A stretch of DNA of 64,000 bases from Apostichopus japonicus (taxonomy: Eukaryota > Echinodermata > Holothuroidea > Aspidochirotida > Stichopodidae), in assembly GCF_037975245.1 (NCBI RefSeq), contig NC_092562.1, positions 31,686,554 through 31,750,553 of the forward strand, in the 5' to 3' direction. Below, piece by piece: positions 25,511 to 39,700 of the stretch (position 1 is its first letter; each line of letters starts with the position of its first letter). The notes below the pieces were generated by a model, which made no database searches, had not been told where the DNA came from, and worked only from the letters and a program-made list of their open reading frames with translations. The translations under genes and the position numbers were made by a program.

Positions 25511-27488
25511 CATGAATGGACTTAACTAGAGTCCGATAGTCTGTCTATGGTGGGTTAGCTTAAATGGACTTAACTAGAGTCCGATAGTCTGTCTATGGTG
25601 GGTTAGCATGAATGGACTTAACTAGAGTCCGATAGGCTGTCTATGGTGGGTTAGCTTAAATGGACTTAACTAGAGTCCGATAGTCTGTCTATGGTGGGTT
25701 AGCATGAATGGACTTAACTAGATTCCGATAGTCTGTCTATGGTGGGTTAGCATGAATGGACTTAACTAGAGTCCGATAGTCTGTCTATGGTGGGTTAGCT
25801 TGAATGGACTTAACTAGAGTCCGATAGTCTGTCTATGGTGGGTTAGCTTGAATGGACTTAACTAGAGTCCGATAGTCTGTCTATGGTGGGTTAGCTTGAA
25901 TGGACTTAACTAGAGTCCGATAGTCTGTCTATGGTGGGTTAGCATGAATGGACTTAACTCGAGTCCGATAGGCTGTCTATGGTGGGTTAGCATGAATGGC
26001 CTTAACTAGATTCCGATAGTCTGTCTATGGTGGGTTAGCTTGAATGGACTTAACTAGAGTCCGATAGGCTGTCTATGGTGGGTTAGCTTGAATGGACTTA
26101 TCTAGAGTCCGATACTCTGTCTATGGTGGGTTAGCTTAAATGGACTTAACTAGAGTCCGATAGTCTGTCTATGGTGGGTTAGCTTGAATGGACTTAACTA
26201 GAGTCCGATAGGCTGTCTATGGTGGGTTAGCTTGAATGGACTTAACTAGAGTCCGATAGTCTGTCTATGGTGGGTTAGCTTGAATGGACTTAACTAGAGT
26301 CCGATAGTCTGTCTATGGTGGGTTAGCATGAATGGCCTTAACTAGATTCCGATAGTCTGTCTATGGTGGGTTAGCTTGAAAGGACTTAACTAGAGTCCGA
26401 TACTCTGTCTATGGTGGGTTAGCATGAATGGCCTTAACTAGATTCCGATAGTCTGTCTATGGTGGGTTAGCTTGAATGGACTTAACTAGAGTCCGATAGG
26501 CTGTCTATGGTGGGTTAGCTTGAATGGACTTAACTAGAGTCCGATACTCTGTCTATGGTGGGTTAGCTTAAATGGACTTAACTAGATTCCGATAGTCTGT
26601 CTATGGTGGGTTAGCTTGAATGGACTTAACTAGAGTCCGATAGGCTGTCTATGGTGGGTTAGGGTTAGCATGAATGGCCTTAACTAAAGTCCGATAGTCT
26701 GTCTATGGTGGGTTAGCTTGAATGGACTTAACTAGAGTCCGATAGTCTGTCTATGGTGGGTTAGCATGAATGGACTAACTCGAGTCCGATAGGCTGTCTA
26801 TGGTGGGTTAGGGTTAGCATGAATGGCCTTAACTAGATTCCGATAGTCTGTCTATGGTGGGTTAGCTTGAATGGACTTAACTAGAGTCCGATAGTCTGTC
26901 TATGGTGGGTTAGCATGAATGGACTTAACTAGAGTCCGATAGTCTGTCTATGGTGGGTTAGCTTGAATGGACTAACTCGAGTCCGATAGGCTGCCTATGG
27001 TGGGTTAGGGTTAGCATGAATGGACTTAACTAGAGTCCGATAGTCTGTCTATGGTGGGTTAGCTTGAATGGACTTAACTAGAGTCCGATAGTCTGTTTAT
27101 GGTGGAGTTAGCATGAATGGACTTAACTAGAGTCCGATAGTCTGTCTATGGTGGGTTAGCATGAATGGACTTAACTAGAGTCCGATAGTCTGTCTATGGT
27201 GGGTTAGCTTGAATGGACTTAACTAGAGTCCGATAGTCTATGGTGGGTTAGCTTAAATGGACTTAACTAGATTCCGATAGTCTGTCTATGGTGGGTTAGC
27301 TTAAATGGACTTAACTAGAGTCCGATAGTCTGTCTATGGTGGGTTAGCTTAAATGGACTTAACTAGAGTCCGATAGTCTGTCTATGGTGGGTTAGCATAA
27401 ATGGACTTGACTAGAGTCCGATACTCTGTCTATGGTGGGTTAGCTTAAATGGACTTAACTAGAGTCCGAAAGTCTGTATATGGTGGGT
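25511..27488. repeat. 48-bp minisatellite, about 41 copies, in the SLC1 intron
   Basis: The unit is CTTGAATGGACTTAACTAGA, then GTCCGATAGTCTGTCTATGG, then TGGGTTAG: 48 bp. Copies vary at a few recurrent sites: CATG/CTTA/CTTG at the start, GAG/GAT before TCCG, and AGT/AGG/ACT before CTG. Three copies carry an extra GGTTAG so that TTAGGGTTAG appears (near 26656, 26806 and 27005). Combinations of the variant sites recur in runs, indicating that blocks of several units were duplicated together. Confidence 0.97.
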
Positions 27489-30400
27489 GCACTGTAGAAG
27501 TAGAGTAGCGATCGTTACTGCAAGTACCGATTGAATGGGCTAATGACTTGAGATAGTCCACACATGTGGAATGCCCCCATAGTGGGGGGGGGGACTCGCA
27601 ATAAACCTCAACATGATAAGACTTGTTGGGTTCATAGGTGATAACTGTTCAAGCATTCTTATCCAGGGGGAGGGGGAAGGGGATCGCAGCTAAACAGAAA
27701 TGACCACGTGTAAGTCATCTACACATACTGTACTCAGACCTGTTCACTATAACAAACGGATGATCCAATAGCACAGTAGCCTACACGGCGCGTGCAATCT
27801 TCCGCGTGCAATTTCACTACATACTATACGTCAGTATTTAATGACGTATAGTTACATTTAGGTTAAAGAAAATCATTGACAGAAAGTTTGGACCCCTCGG
27901 ACAAAATTCAATTCACTGTAAGATGTTCACAGTTCAGCAACGACGTTTCCTACAGGAAGTAAATCTATCCTGAATGTGCTTTTTCTTGTTCTGACAAGTC
28001 GCTTAAGGTCACATTCAATTGATCAATTCTCCAGATATAGTGAGATATTTTATGACATTCAACATCACTTACAGACGGGCCAATTCAGCTATAACATATT
28101 TCACAATATGGAAAACCATCATTTGTTCACAGCAATCACATAACACAAGTTCCCTGGTGGAATAGGCTGACTTAAGTTTCAGTAGGCATTTGTCCTCCAC
28201 CCATTGTACTTATGTTGTACAAGGAGAATTCACACGCGTAACATTTAGTTGCACATTCAGGTCTTGACTGTAGAAACTTAACTCTTCTCTGAATGTAGAC
28301 ATCTTCTTTCTTGTCCCTTTGATAAATACTTCTAAATTGATTTACTTTACTTAGTTCATATTTTGTCACGTGATTGACATGTTTAATTGCAGATATAACA
28401 AGAATAATCCAGCTACTCTCATTAATGCAGGGCGATTAAACAATAACTCACCGAAAGGGACGTGGAAATGTAAGGATCATGCTCAGATAACTTAAAAACG
28501 TCCAGTGGCGACGACAAAAATCAATGGGGGGGGGGGTATTGGGGGTGAGGTTAGGGAAACTAAATCAACTGGTAGTGGTCAACCCAAGGCACCGAGAACC
28601 TTCACCAACCATATATATATATATATATATATATAGATAAAGATATAGATATAGACTTAGCCTACGGTATGTACAGAGTACAGAGGCTACCATACACATA
28701 CAATGAATACAAAGCAAGTTGTTTTCATTTGGCATGTGGGTGCACGTGAAAGGGTCGTTTGATTGTTGCTAAATCGAGGGGCATACCAGTCAAGATTATA
28801 GCTGCCAAGGGGTATACCTGTCAAGACAAAACGTATCAGTTTTATACTATCCTCCCACCCTCGAGCACACATTAGATAGGCCTACCATTGGTTATATGCC
28901 GCGGATCTGTCACCATCAGCTGATAATTTCTACGTCGTAGCTGAGTTTCTCACCATGCAAACTTTCAGTGGAAGAATAATGTTGAGTTCCGTAACATTCC
29001 ACATTCATTTGCTATAATCTTCGCCCAAGGCGTTCATTGATGCTTTTACCATATGTAATGTTTTAACAAAAGTAAAACTCGGGTGCAACCTGCTACACAT
29101 TGAAAGATTATCTGATGAACAAGTTCTTTCCTTTGAATTACGACGTACGGTACTAGACAGAATATTCAAGAAAGGGATGTTTGAGTGAGTATAAATTAAA
29201 TTATAATACGGTCAACATACTCAAAATACATCTTCAGTGAAGAGCGCATGATTCAAAGGTGGGGCCGACAGGAGGGTCTTAATTCCCCCAACAATTTAGG
29301 TAAAGACATTTACTGAAGAAGGGGCTTGGCCCTGCATTCGTTGAAGTGGATCGGCTCGGGTGTAGTGCGTGGAGTCCTCCGGCATCCCCCACACCCTCGC
29401 CCCCCTAACACCCTCGCCCAATCAAAAATAAACTCTTAGACGTCAAATGATGCATAGGTTATAATAAGGTTTGTGAATAGGTCTCAACACAAAATAATAA
29501 ATAAAAAACTGTAAATAATTCCCTGACTGTCGATGGGAAGTGAGGGCCATAGCCCTAAACCAATCCCCACCCTTAGCGCATGCCATTATACATCTGCTAA
29601 ATTGCTAAGTTGTCAACCCAACATCTAAGCCACTGGAGAGCTATACCTAACAGGATGGATTTGGAGTGATGAGGTACGTCTTAGAGGTGTTATTCGTTAT
29701 GAATTGAACACCCAAACTGCGAAGATTTACGATATATTAGGAAATATCATTGATCGGTAACAACGAAAGTTCGATCTGTGAAATTTGTATACAAAGTTCA
29801 TGGGCTCAGTTGTAAACTGCTGCTATAGTTGGCAACTTTTGAAGTAATTTATGTTCAAGAGTTCCCCCACCTTTTGCTTCAAATATCGAAAATGTGTTTT
29901 ATCTCCCGAAGTTTATGACATCCCTTCAAAAATTTTTGGCGAACCTTGAATGGGTTGCGACCTCCAGTTTAAACATATCCGGGGCTAAAACGATAATTTA
30001 GTTTCAAAGAATACCAGTGTATAGGGTTTGCCTACCCTCGATCGGCAGACGCCAATGTACAATGTGTACAGATCAGTTTAGGCACAAATATGTTGACTAC
30101 CTACTACGTACCGGCCATATTAAATATGTTCACCCCAGCAGACGATTTAATACTTGGTCATACTGTAATCTCTTCGCCACTAGCGCCAGTCCACTGGTTG
30201 CCAAGGTAACAAGTATAACTAGACTAAACAACTATACACCAAGACCATTGACCTAGCACTTGTATTATATTTTCGTGACATTGCTGTTTTCCCCGTCGTT
30301 TAGTTGAAACACTTATCTTTCAGTAAGTTTAATGTAGTATATTACTCTGGTTTACACAGGCAAGTTATGAATTCGTATATGCAAAAGTTGTTTGCTTAAA

Positions 30401-30751
30401 TATTTATTTTCCTAGGGATCGGGGCTTTGTTCTTTTTATTTTGCGCCCACCCCCACCCCCCCCCCCTCCCCATACCCCAACACACACTTCTGTCTGGCGT
30501 CGCCCCTGTTCACAATTTTCTGAAGGTTACTGTCACCTAGATAGTACAAATAAATTCGGGTGATTTAAGCTGTGTAACAGGATGACAAACTGAGGAAGGC
30601 CTTCTAATGGCCCTTATATTGTTTTATCTGTATCTCTTGCGCACTTTGCTATCATGTTATTCCGAAGTGTGAGAATATCACGCTCATGAATATGCAGCGA
30701 GTACCAAGTGATCTTTTATAAAAGTTAGCAAACTCAAGTTATTAAACTCAC

Positions 30752-31114
30752 CTGTTTGTCAAGGGACGCCATCCCGACAATAAGGCTGGAGATTATCAGA
30801 GGTATAATAATCATACTCAACATGTTAAGAAACAGAGTTCCCGGGAAGAGGATGTAGGTTATTTCGCTGTCTGTAAATTTCCGAGTAGAGATCAGTCTAA
30901 CACCAAAACCAACAGTTATTCCCAGCAGTAAGGAGGACATGAGTAATACCAACAGAAGATTTGTAAGTAAAAACGAGATAAGCTTCGTATAAAATGGTAT
31001 AGCCTCTGAAGCCACCACAGCCGCGGCGCCATCTTCCTCCTGGTGGTCCACGTGATCCATGCTTATTTTCTCCGACTGATCCTTACCGTTGGTTTCCAAG
31101 GGTCCATCCGCCAT
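30752..31114 (-). CDS. SLC1-family glutamate transporter, first coding exon (N-terminus)
   Basis: I take the ATG whose first base is 31114 (context AAGATGG) as the start. The upstream codons to 31147 are open but have no ATG. The exon is 363 nt, 121 residues, ending in phase 0 at a CAG/GTGAGT donor. Residues 1-40 are hydrophilic and acidic (cytoplasmic). Residues about 45-71 form the first transmembrane helix. Residues about 85-114 read FPGTLFLNMLSMIIIPLIIS, the second helix region, then GMASLDKQ. The FPG..FLxMLxMIIxPLIxSSLxxGMASLD pattern is characteristic of SLC1 excitatory amino acid transporters (Na+/K+-coupled plasma-membrane glutamate/aspartate uptake). The subtype cannot be set. Any 5' untranslated exon would lie toward the divergent lectin gene. 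Confidence 0.9.
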
Positions 31115-33573
<2,459 letters not shown>

Positions 33574-33580
33574 TATAAAA
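33574..33580 (+). promoter_or_regulatory. Candidate TATA box of the lectin gene
   Basis: TATAAAA lies 67 bp before the start codon, which would place initiation near 33605 and leave a 5' leader of about 35 nt. A second TATAAAA at 33625 is too close to the ATG at 33641 to act as the TATA box. The bases before the first site (TTTTCTTTACAG) also look like a splice acceptor, so this could instead be the start of a 5'-leader exon. Confidence 0.4.
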
Positions 33581-33640
33581 ACATTTGTATAAGTTTGTTG
33601 AGAGTTCCAACCTGGAAGAGGAACTATAAAAGACACGGAG

Positions 33641-33716
33641 ATGAAACTCTGTCTACTACCAGTTATTGTCTTACCTTTCCTCGGAATTATTCTGGAGACT
33701 GCAGCTGGCCAAGAAG
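33641..33716 (+). CDS. Lectin gene exon 1: signal peptide
   Basis: ATG with a purine at -3 opens 25 codons, MKLCLLPVIVLPFLGIILET then AAGQE. A short basic start, a hydrophobic core of about 15 residues and small residues (TAAG) at the cleavage region make a typical secretory signal. The exon ends after one base of the next codon at GTAAAG (phase 1), matching the phase of the next exon. Confidence 0.8.
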
Positions 33717-36700
33717 GTAAAGAGTAATATCTTTGGTTTTCTTTTAAATGTTATCTAACATCATATGTCTGTCTTTCCGGTGAAAAACAATGAATGTACC
33801 ACCATTAGTCACGGATACAGGTTGCTTAAAAAGAGATTGTTACAAAATACTTACCATTTTTCTCGGATCCAGTTGGTAGTTCCCTATCCCCGCCCCACAC
33901 CCGACCTTCGCCTTTCCCATGGCATTACAACGCGACAGGTCGTCCACATATTTGTAGCCATCTGCAGGATATGTTCAGAATTCTCGATAGTTGTCCTTTG
34001 GCATGTAGGCTATCAAACTATATGTTAGCTAACTTTTGGCAGTTGCGTTAGTTTACCATAATATGCCAACTGATATATGCAGGGGCGGATCCAGGGGGGG
34101 GCCCGGGGGGCCCGGGCCCCCCCTTTTTGAAAATCCTGATTTTTTTTTTTTTTTTTTTTTTACCGCGTTCGAGGAAAAGTGCCCCCTGCGTGATCAGTGG
34201 CGTAGCTACGGGGGGCCTGAAATTGCAGACATGAGATCCATATTTTCAGGCTAGGTACATGCTGCTTAGAATACTCGGGAAGTGCCGTTTCCGGCCATCT
34301 GGGGGGTTTGTAAAGCCAAAAATTTTCTTGTACGCTCCGCGCCAACCGATGATGGCGCTCCGCTTAGATAGTCTTACGTTCAGGCGCGGCTGGACCGGTC
34401 AGACCCCCCCCCCTGTCACAAATCCTGCATCCGCCCCTGATATGTCATTGAATATTCCACAAAATAACTTTTTATGTCCACGAAACTGTCGAAACATGAT
34501 TTTCACTACTGGTAGAGATATAAAATATTGGGAATTCTGAATTTCCTGCAAACATGCGGCTGTGCCTGTTCAATACCCACTACTGTATCGCCTTAAAAAA
34601 TGATGAGTGGAAATAGTTTCTCCAGGACCGTATCGTATCGTGGGTATCGAGTGCGTCTGATATACGAACGTACGTAGTACGTACGTACGTCTATGATGAT
34701 ATGCACTGTACTGTACTGATAAAAACATAGGTGAATTTCACTCCATGGGAGTGATCACTGAGCACATTCCGGTATAAGAGTGAATTTCCACTCCATTGGA
34801 GTAAATCTTAACTCCTAATAGAGTTATATTCACTCATATTAGGAGTGAGGGTTAACTCCAATAGAGTTAAATTTTACTCTTAATTTGAAGTGCGCCGAGT
34901 GATCACTCCAATGGAATGAAATCCACTCATTTGTTTTTAGAGTGTTGCTAGATATATGAAGAAGAAATTTACATACCAATACATGTTATCGGTCATCGAT
35001 TGGCACAAAAAGCCAGATTCTGATGACAGCTGCCTCAAGAAACCCAATAAATGGCCTAATAAGCACCGAGCCATCAATGTGGACCATTACCGAAACATCG
35101 ATGCGTGTTAGTCTTCCACCCCCTTCCTCTAATGCTATTTAAGTCCACATGTGGGCATATCCTGCAAATCTACCGGTAGCCCACAGGGGTTTGAGTTGGG
35201 AGAAAGGCCTTGACAGCTTGAAACGACAAATGATGCCAACTTCCCTCAAGTTAAAAGTCTGGCTGAGTTGGCAAGGCCAGTCAGCATGAAAGAGAAAAAA
35301 CTTTTTTTGCATTTCTGTCACCAAAGTTGCACATCTTTTTGGTTGCTATTTTGCCTCACAGGTGCCATCTCCTGCGATCTGGGGGGTGCTGAAATCTCAA
35401 ATTTTCTCTGTACGCTCCGCGCCAACCAAGGTGGCGCTCCGCTTAGATAGCAAACTCCGCCCCCCCCCACAAGAAAGAACAGCCCCCATGGCCCCCACTC
35501 AAAAAATCCTAGCTACGCCACTGTGCGTGTAATTTTTTGTAAATTAAATTTGCAAAAAGAGTACACCATCATTCTGATAAAGTGAAGGTGAGAGGGGCAC
35601 TCTGACTGCATCAATAGTCTCCATCTGGAAGGGGGCATCCAAGATGAAATGGCCTGGAGTAGCCTGGTAAAAAGTAGTTTGCATCACCACCTACTCCCCA
35701 AAGACGTAAATCCCAGCTCATTGCTCGAAATTGCAAATATATGCCCGGCAAACCATGAATACATGAATAATTGGAAATAAATTTTACTCCAAACTTTCAC
35801 GAAAAGTAGCACCAGATTGCACCGAGGACCTCCATATTTTGTGAAATTTTCCCAAAGGGGAGGGGGGCACCCACTCCCCTTAGACCCGTCCCCCAGGACG
35901 ACGATTAGGCATTTCCCATCTGGGCCCCCCCTTCGGCGAAATCCTGGATCCGCCACTGATATGTAGACAAGTTAGGTACAAGAAAACAAAACTCACGAAA
36001 GGCTGAAGCAGGAAACTGACTTGCTATTTCGTTAGAAATGAAAGCTGACCTGTTGTGGCGATGGGTTAGGGGAAAGGTGGGCGGGGAGGGGGAGGGGAGG
36101 AAGGGACACGGTGAGTATTCCCAAATCCGATACTGGTTCAGAGCTGCTTGGCAGTCTTCTGGATACCACTCCCTTCGCTCTTTCTGAACTGTATGAATTG
36201 GGTTCATAAAAAATGTATAGTACCAAAATAATCAAATCTAAAGACAAAAGAAAGAAAGAAAAATAAAAAAGAAGAAGAAAGAAAGAAATAAACATCGTTT
36301 AATACAGATGGCGTTCCATAGCACAGGACCCCGGTAAACTCGATTCTCGCATCCACTGTCGTCTGCAGGGTTAATAGTGTGATGTAATTTCTATGTGTAC
36401 AAACTATAACGTAACGTTAGTTACCAGTAAGCCCATCGATAGTCTATCGAGTGGGACTTCCTCTACTTCTCACTATCTCAGCCTCTCAGTCTCAGGTCCA
36501 CTTTTGCGTAAATATATGAGGGAAGGGAATTGTCAATTACGGTTTAACGGTGCACGACAGCCTGGGCTAAGACTCACATTCAGTAACAAACCTGATTAAG
36601 TTAGTAAGGCTAGCCTGCAAAATGTAATTATGGCATATAGCCTAGGCCTAGCCGATTCTTGATTGTAACCAAGTCAAGCCTAGGCCTAGGGCCTTTCCTT

Positions 36701-39700
36701 ACTTGGTCCAACTATGCCTTTAGTTAGTCCAGTGTAGGACATGATTACTATTCCATTAAGCATCAACACAGGCGTCAAGTATGTTGGCCTCTTATATATA
36801 CTGGGCTATAGGCAGACTAGGCCTAGGCCTAGCAATACTAAGTAGCACTGGCAGTAATGATAGTCATGCTGATTTTGTGAGTGGTTTACTTTTATCCTTC
36901 AGCTATGTGATTTCATTGATTGTTTGACTAAATTCCACCTTAAATAGAGAAATTATACTTGTTTAGGTTGGGAGTTAAACAACTCCAAGCAATGACAAAA
37001 TTTCCCTAAATTCATGCATGCTTTCAGTGTGTTGAATATTATTCAACATTACGGTAAATGTCAGAGTTGGCAAAAACGTCTCAAAACACAAAATTGATGT
37101 TTGGTTGTTTCACTGTGGCAATTCCAGCCGTTTCCATTAAGGCTTTATAAGTTTAAGTTGCGATTGAAAAAGTGGTAATAATTTGACTAACGAACACTGC
37201 AACTACAGTGTCAATCAGTGGAGCTATATATGTATAACACAGTAAGTGAATTTAGGGGACTTGCTAAGTTCGTGTATAGGACCATATATTATGTAATCAA
37301 CCAAGGTTGCCTTTCATTGAATAATTCCTGGTGGCCACTGGCATGACATCATGACAAATCACACTCTAGGAGATGCAAGATCATATTAGCTGAGCTAGTT
37401 ATAGTCATGATCTACTGAGTTTAACACTATCATAAATTTACTTACAAATGTAGTACAATGGCTGGCTGCTTGAACAGTGGAAATGCACGCATTTGTATGT
37501 GTGTTTACGTTTGGCCTACATTTATGCGGAAGCCTGCAGTGTTTCAAAATGTGTGTCAGGTGGGTTCTGTAAAATTAAACCCTCTCTGTTTAGTTTGGTT
37601 CAAACCTTTTTACTAGAACTACATGTACCTTTGCTCCCACACTTGCACTTCTATAGGATGTCCAGATGGCTATGAAGTTGGATTTGACAACCGGTGCTAC
37701 TCCTTTCATCAAAGCCCAGTTTCATTTGCTGCAGCAAGAAGTTCCTGTTTGGCCGCAAATGACAGTGACCTGGTGATTATTGACTCCCCAGGGGAGTTGG
37801 AATTTCTCCTGAATAAGACACAGGAGTTAAATTTTACCGACAATGATAGCCTCTGGATTGGTAAGTGTAAATGTTGTGGTGTCTTATCTTAATTCACTTG
37901 CAGCAACAAATATCAGAGAATGAGATTTGACATCCAGAAGAAACAAAAAAGGGAGAGTCATAAATTTCTGTCCAGATCCTTACATTTTATAATGGATGCA
38001 TTTTTGGCTGTATTTCACTGTCATCATCACATAGTTCCACTAACTGTATGGCAAGTTTTACAAGCTTTTTATGCAGTATACTGACTAATGTGTGCATTGT
38101 TAATTTCACTTTGCAACGAATTGAGTTGCTTTTGCAATTTCAAAGTGTGGTGATTTTGTTTAACTCATGGTTCCCATCAAGTGTGATGGCTTTGATTAAC
38201 TCATGGTTTCCATCAAAGTGATGGTTTTGTTTAGCTCATGCATGGTTCTCATCAAAGTGTGTTGGTTATGGCTATGATGAAGATTGTGGTGCTTTGGAGA
38301 GCTAGGGGCTCCTGTTTGAGTGATCCAAATGGAGGTCTTGCCATCATCAATAACCAGGATGAACTTGATTACCTGGTGGAAAGAATCATTGAAGGACCCA
38401 GATGGATAGGTCAGCATAATGAAAGAACTCTTTAGAGATAAGTTAATGTCCTTAAGAGTTGATGACGGTTGATTTTTACTAGTATCATAGTTGCTACATC
38501 TCCATTCAAGTAAAATGTTGGTATGCTAGAGAAGTTATGTTTGGGTGATTTGATAACAGATTTGATTATTAACATTTTACAGGCTATTTTGATAGAGCCA
38601 CAGAAGGGCACTGGACGTGGGCAGACTGTCAGGATGCAGAATCATGGCAGGAAGCTCTGTGGGGTCCAGATCAGCCAACAGGCTATGATGAAGATTGTGG
38701 TGCTTTGGAGAGCAGTGGACTCCTGTCAGACTATGTTTGTGACCAGGGTTTCCGTTACGTATGTGAGATCTCTCCCAAAGGTAAGATTACTGAGTTCATG
38801 CTCTTGATTCCTCAATATGATCGGAGCATTGCTAAAACTTGGTATCTGTAAAGACATGATTTAATGAGTCACTTGAATGTCTACAAACCAGACAACTTGC
38901 TTCATTCTTTGATAGGGTTCTCCAGAGATGATGCCAATGCTGAGGAAGTCACAGCCAAAACCAGAACACAATATTCTGTCACAGTGAACTGGAAAGTGTC
39001 GGAGGTCAACTGTGATGTCTTTGGTTACACCATCCGTCTTAGGAACATTGAAACTGAGATTGTGAAAGCATTCTATGCACATGGAGGTGCTACCAACAGC
39101 CTGGTAGCAGATGGCCTGGAAAACAACTCCACCTACCAGGTCACTGTTGCTGGGTTACAAATTGACAGACAGTTACCTGAAGTTGGCTTTGTGAATGTGT
39201 CAACAGGTCAGTAAAGTGTTATTTTTAGCTGTAGAAATAAGCACTGAAATTGGTACGATCTTTGGAAGCTAAAGCAGTATTTGATTAAAAAAATCTGGGA
39301 TGGATTTAAACACTTGATACATCTGGTCTTTGACCTTTCTTCTTTTCAGGTTGTCCTGATGGATACGAGACCTCTCCTATTGGAGGCTGTTATTTCTTCT
39401 TCAGCGAAGGAAGAACGTACGATGTGGCTCGAAGAAGCTGTCTGTCGGATCCTGAAGGAGATCTTGCCATCATTGACACAGAGGCAGAGCTCAATTATCT
39501 TGTGGGTAGAACAGCTGAATTGATGAATAGTCAGAGTTGGTGGATTGGTGAGTAAATGTTCTATTTGAGTATTAATGTTTATGTAATTCATTAAGACATT
39601 AATGTAAGTGTTGATGATGCAAATACATGTCAAATTCAAAACTGTTGCTGACCATGGTTCTATAATTATCTCTTGAAACAGGTTTCTTTGATATTTCTGT

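Larger units (their letters stand above)
16909..30751 (-). other. SLC1 intron of 13.8 kb
   Basis: Bounded on the minus strand by a GTGAGT donor at 30751 and a CTGCAG acceptor at 16909-16914. Contents that can be supported: a GATA/GATG microsatellite (about 18137-18170), a U2-like RNA sequence, (AT)n runs, one TIR element, a 54-bp repeat, a 48-bp minisatellite and a (TA)n at 28613-28634. The remaining stretches (16950-19500, 19700-21220, 23430-24360, 24740-25500, 27490-30750) show nothing recognisable except short G- or C-runs. A terminus-like CAGTGGCGACGAC near 28503 and GGCGTCGCCCCTG ending near 30508 may be old transposon ends. Confidence 0.75.

Noticed and set aside
26656-27020. Telomeric TTAGGG repeats
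   Set aside because: Only two adjacent partial motifs in three minisatellite units; no run of telomeric repeats.
25511-27488. CRISPR-like array
   Set aside because: Direct tandem repeats without unique spacers in a eukaryotic intron; a minisatellite.
33625-33631. Second TATAAAA as promoter element
   Set aside because: Only 16 bp before the start codon, so initiation would fall inside the coding region.
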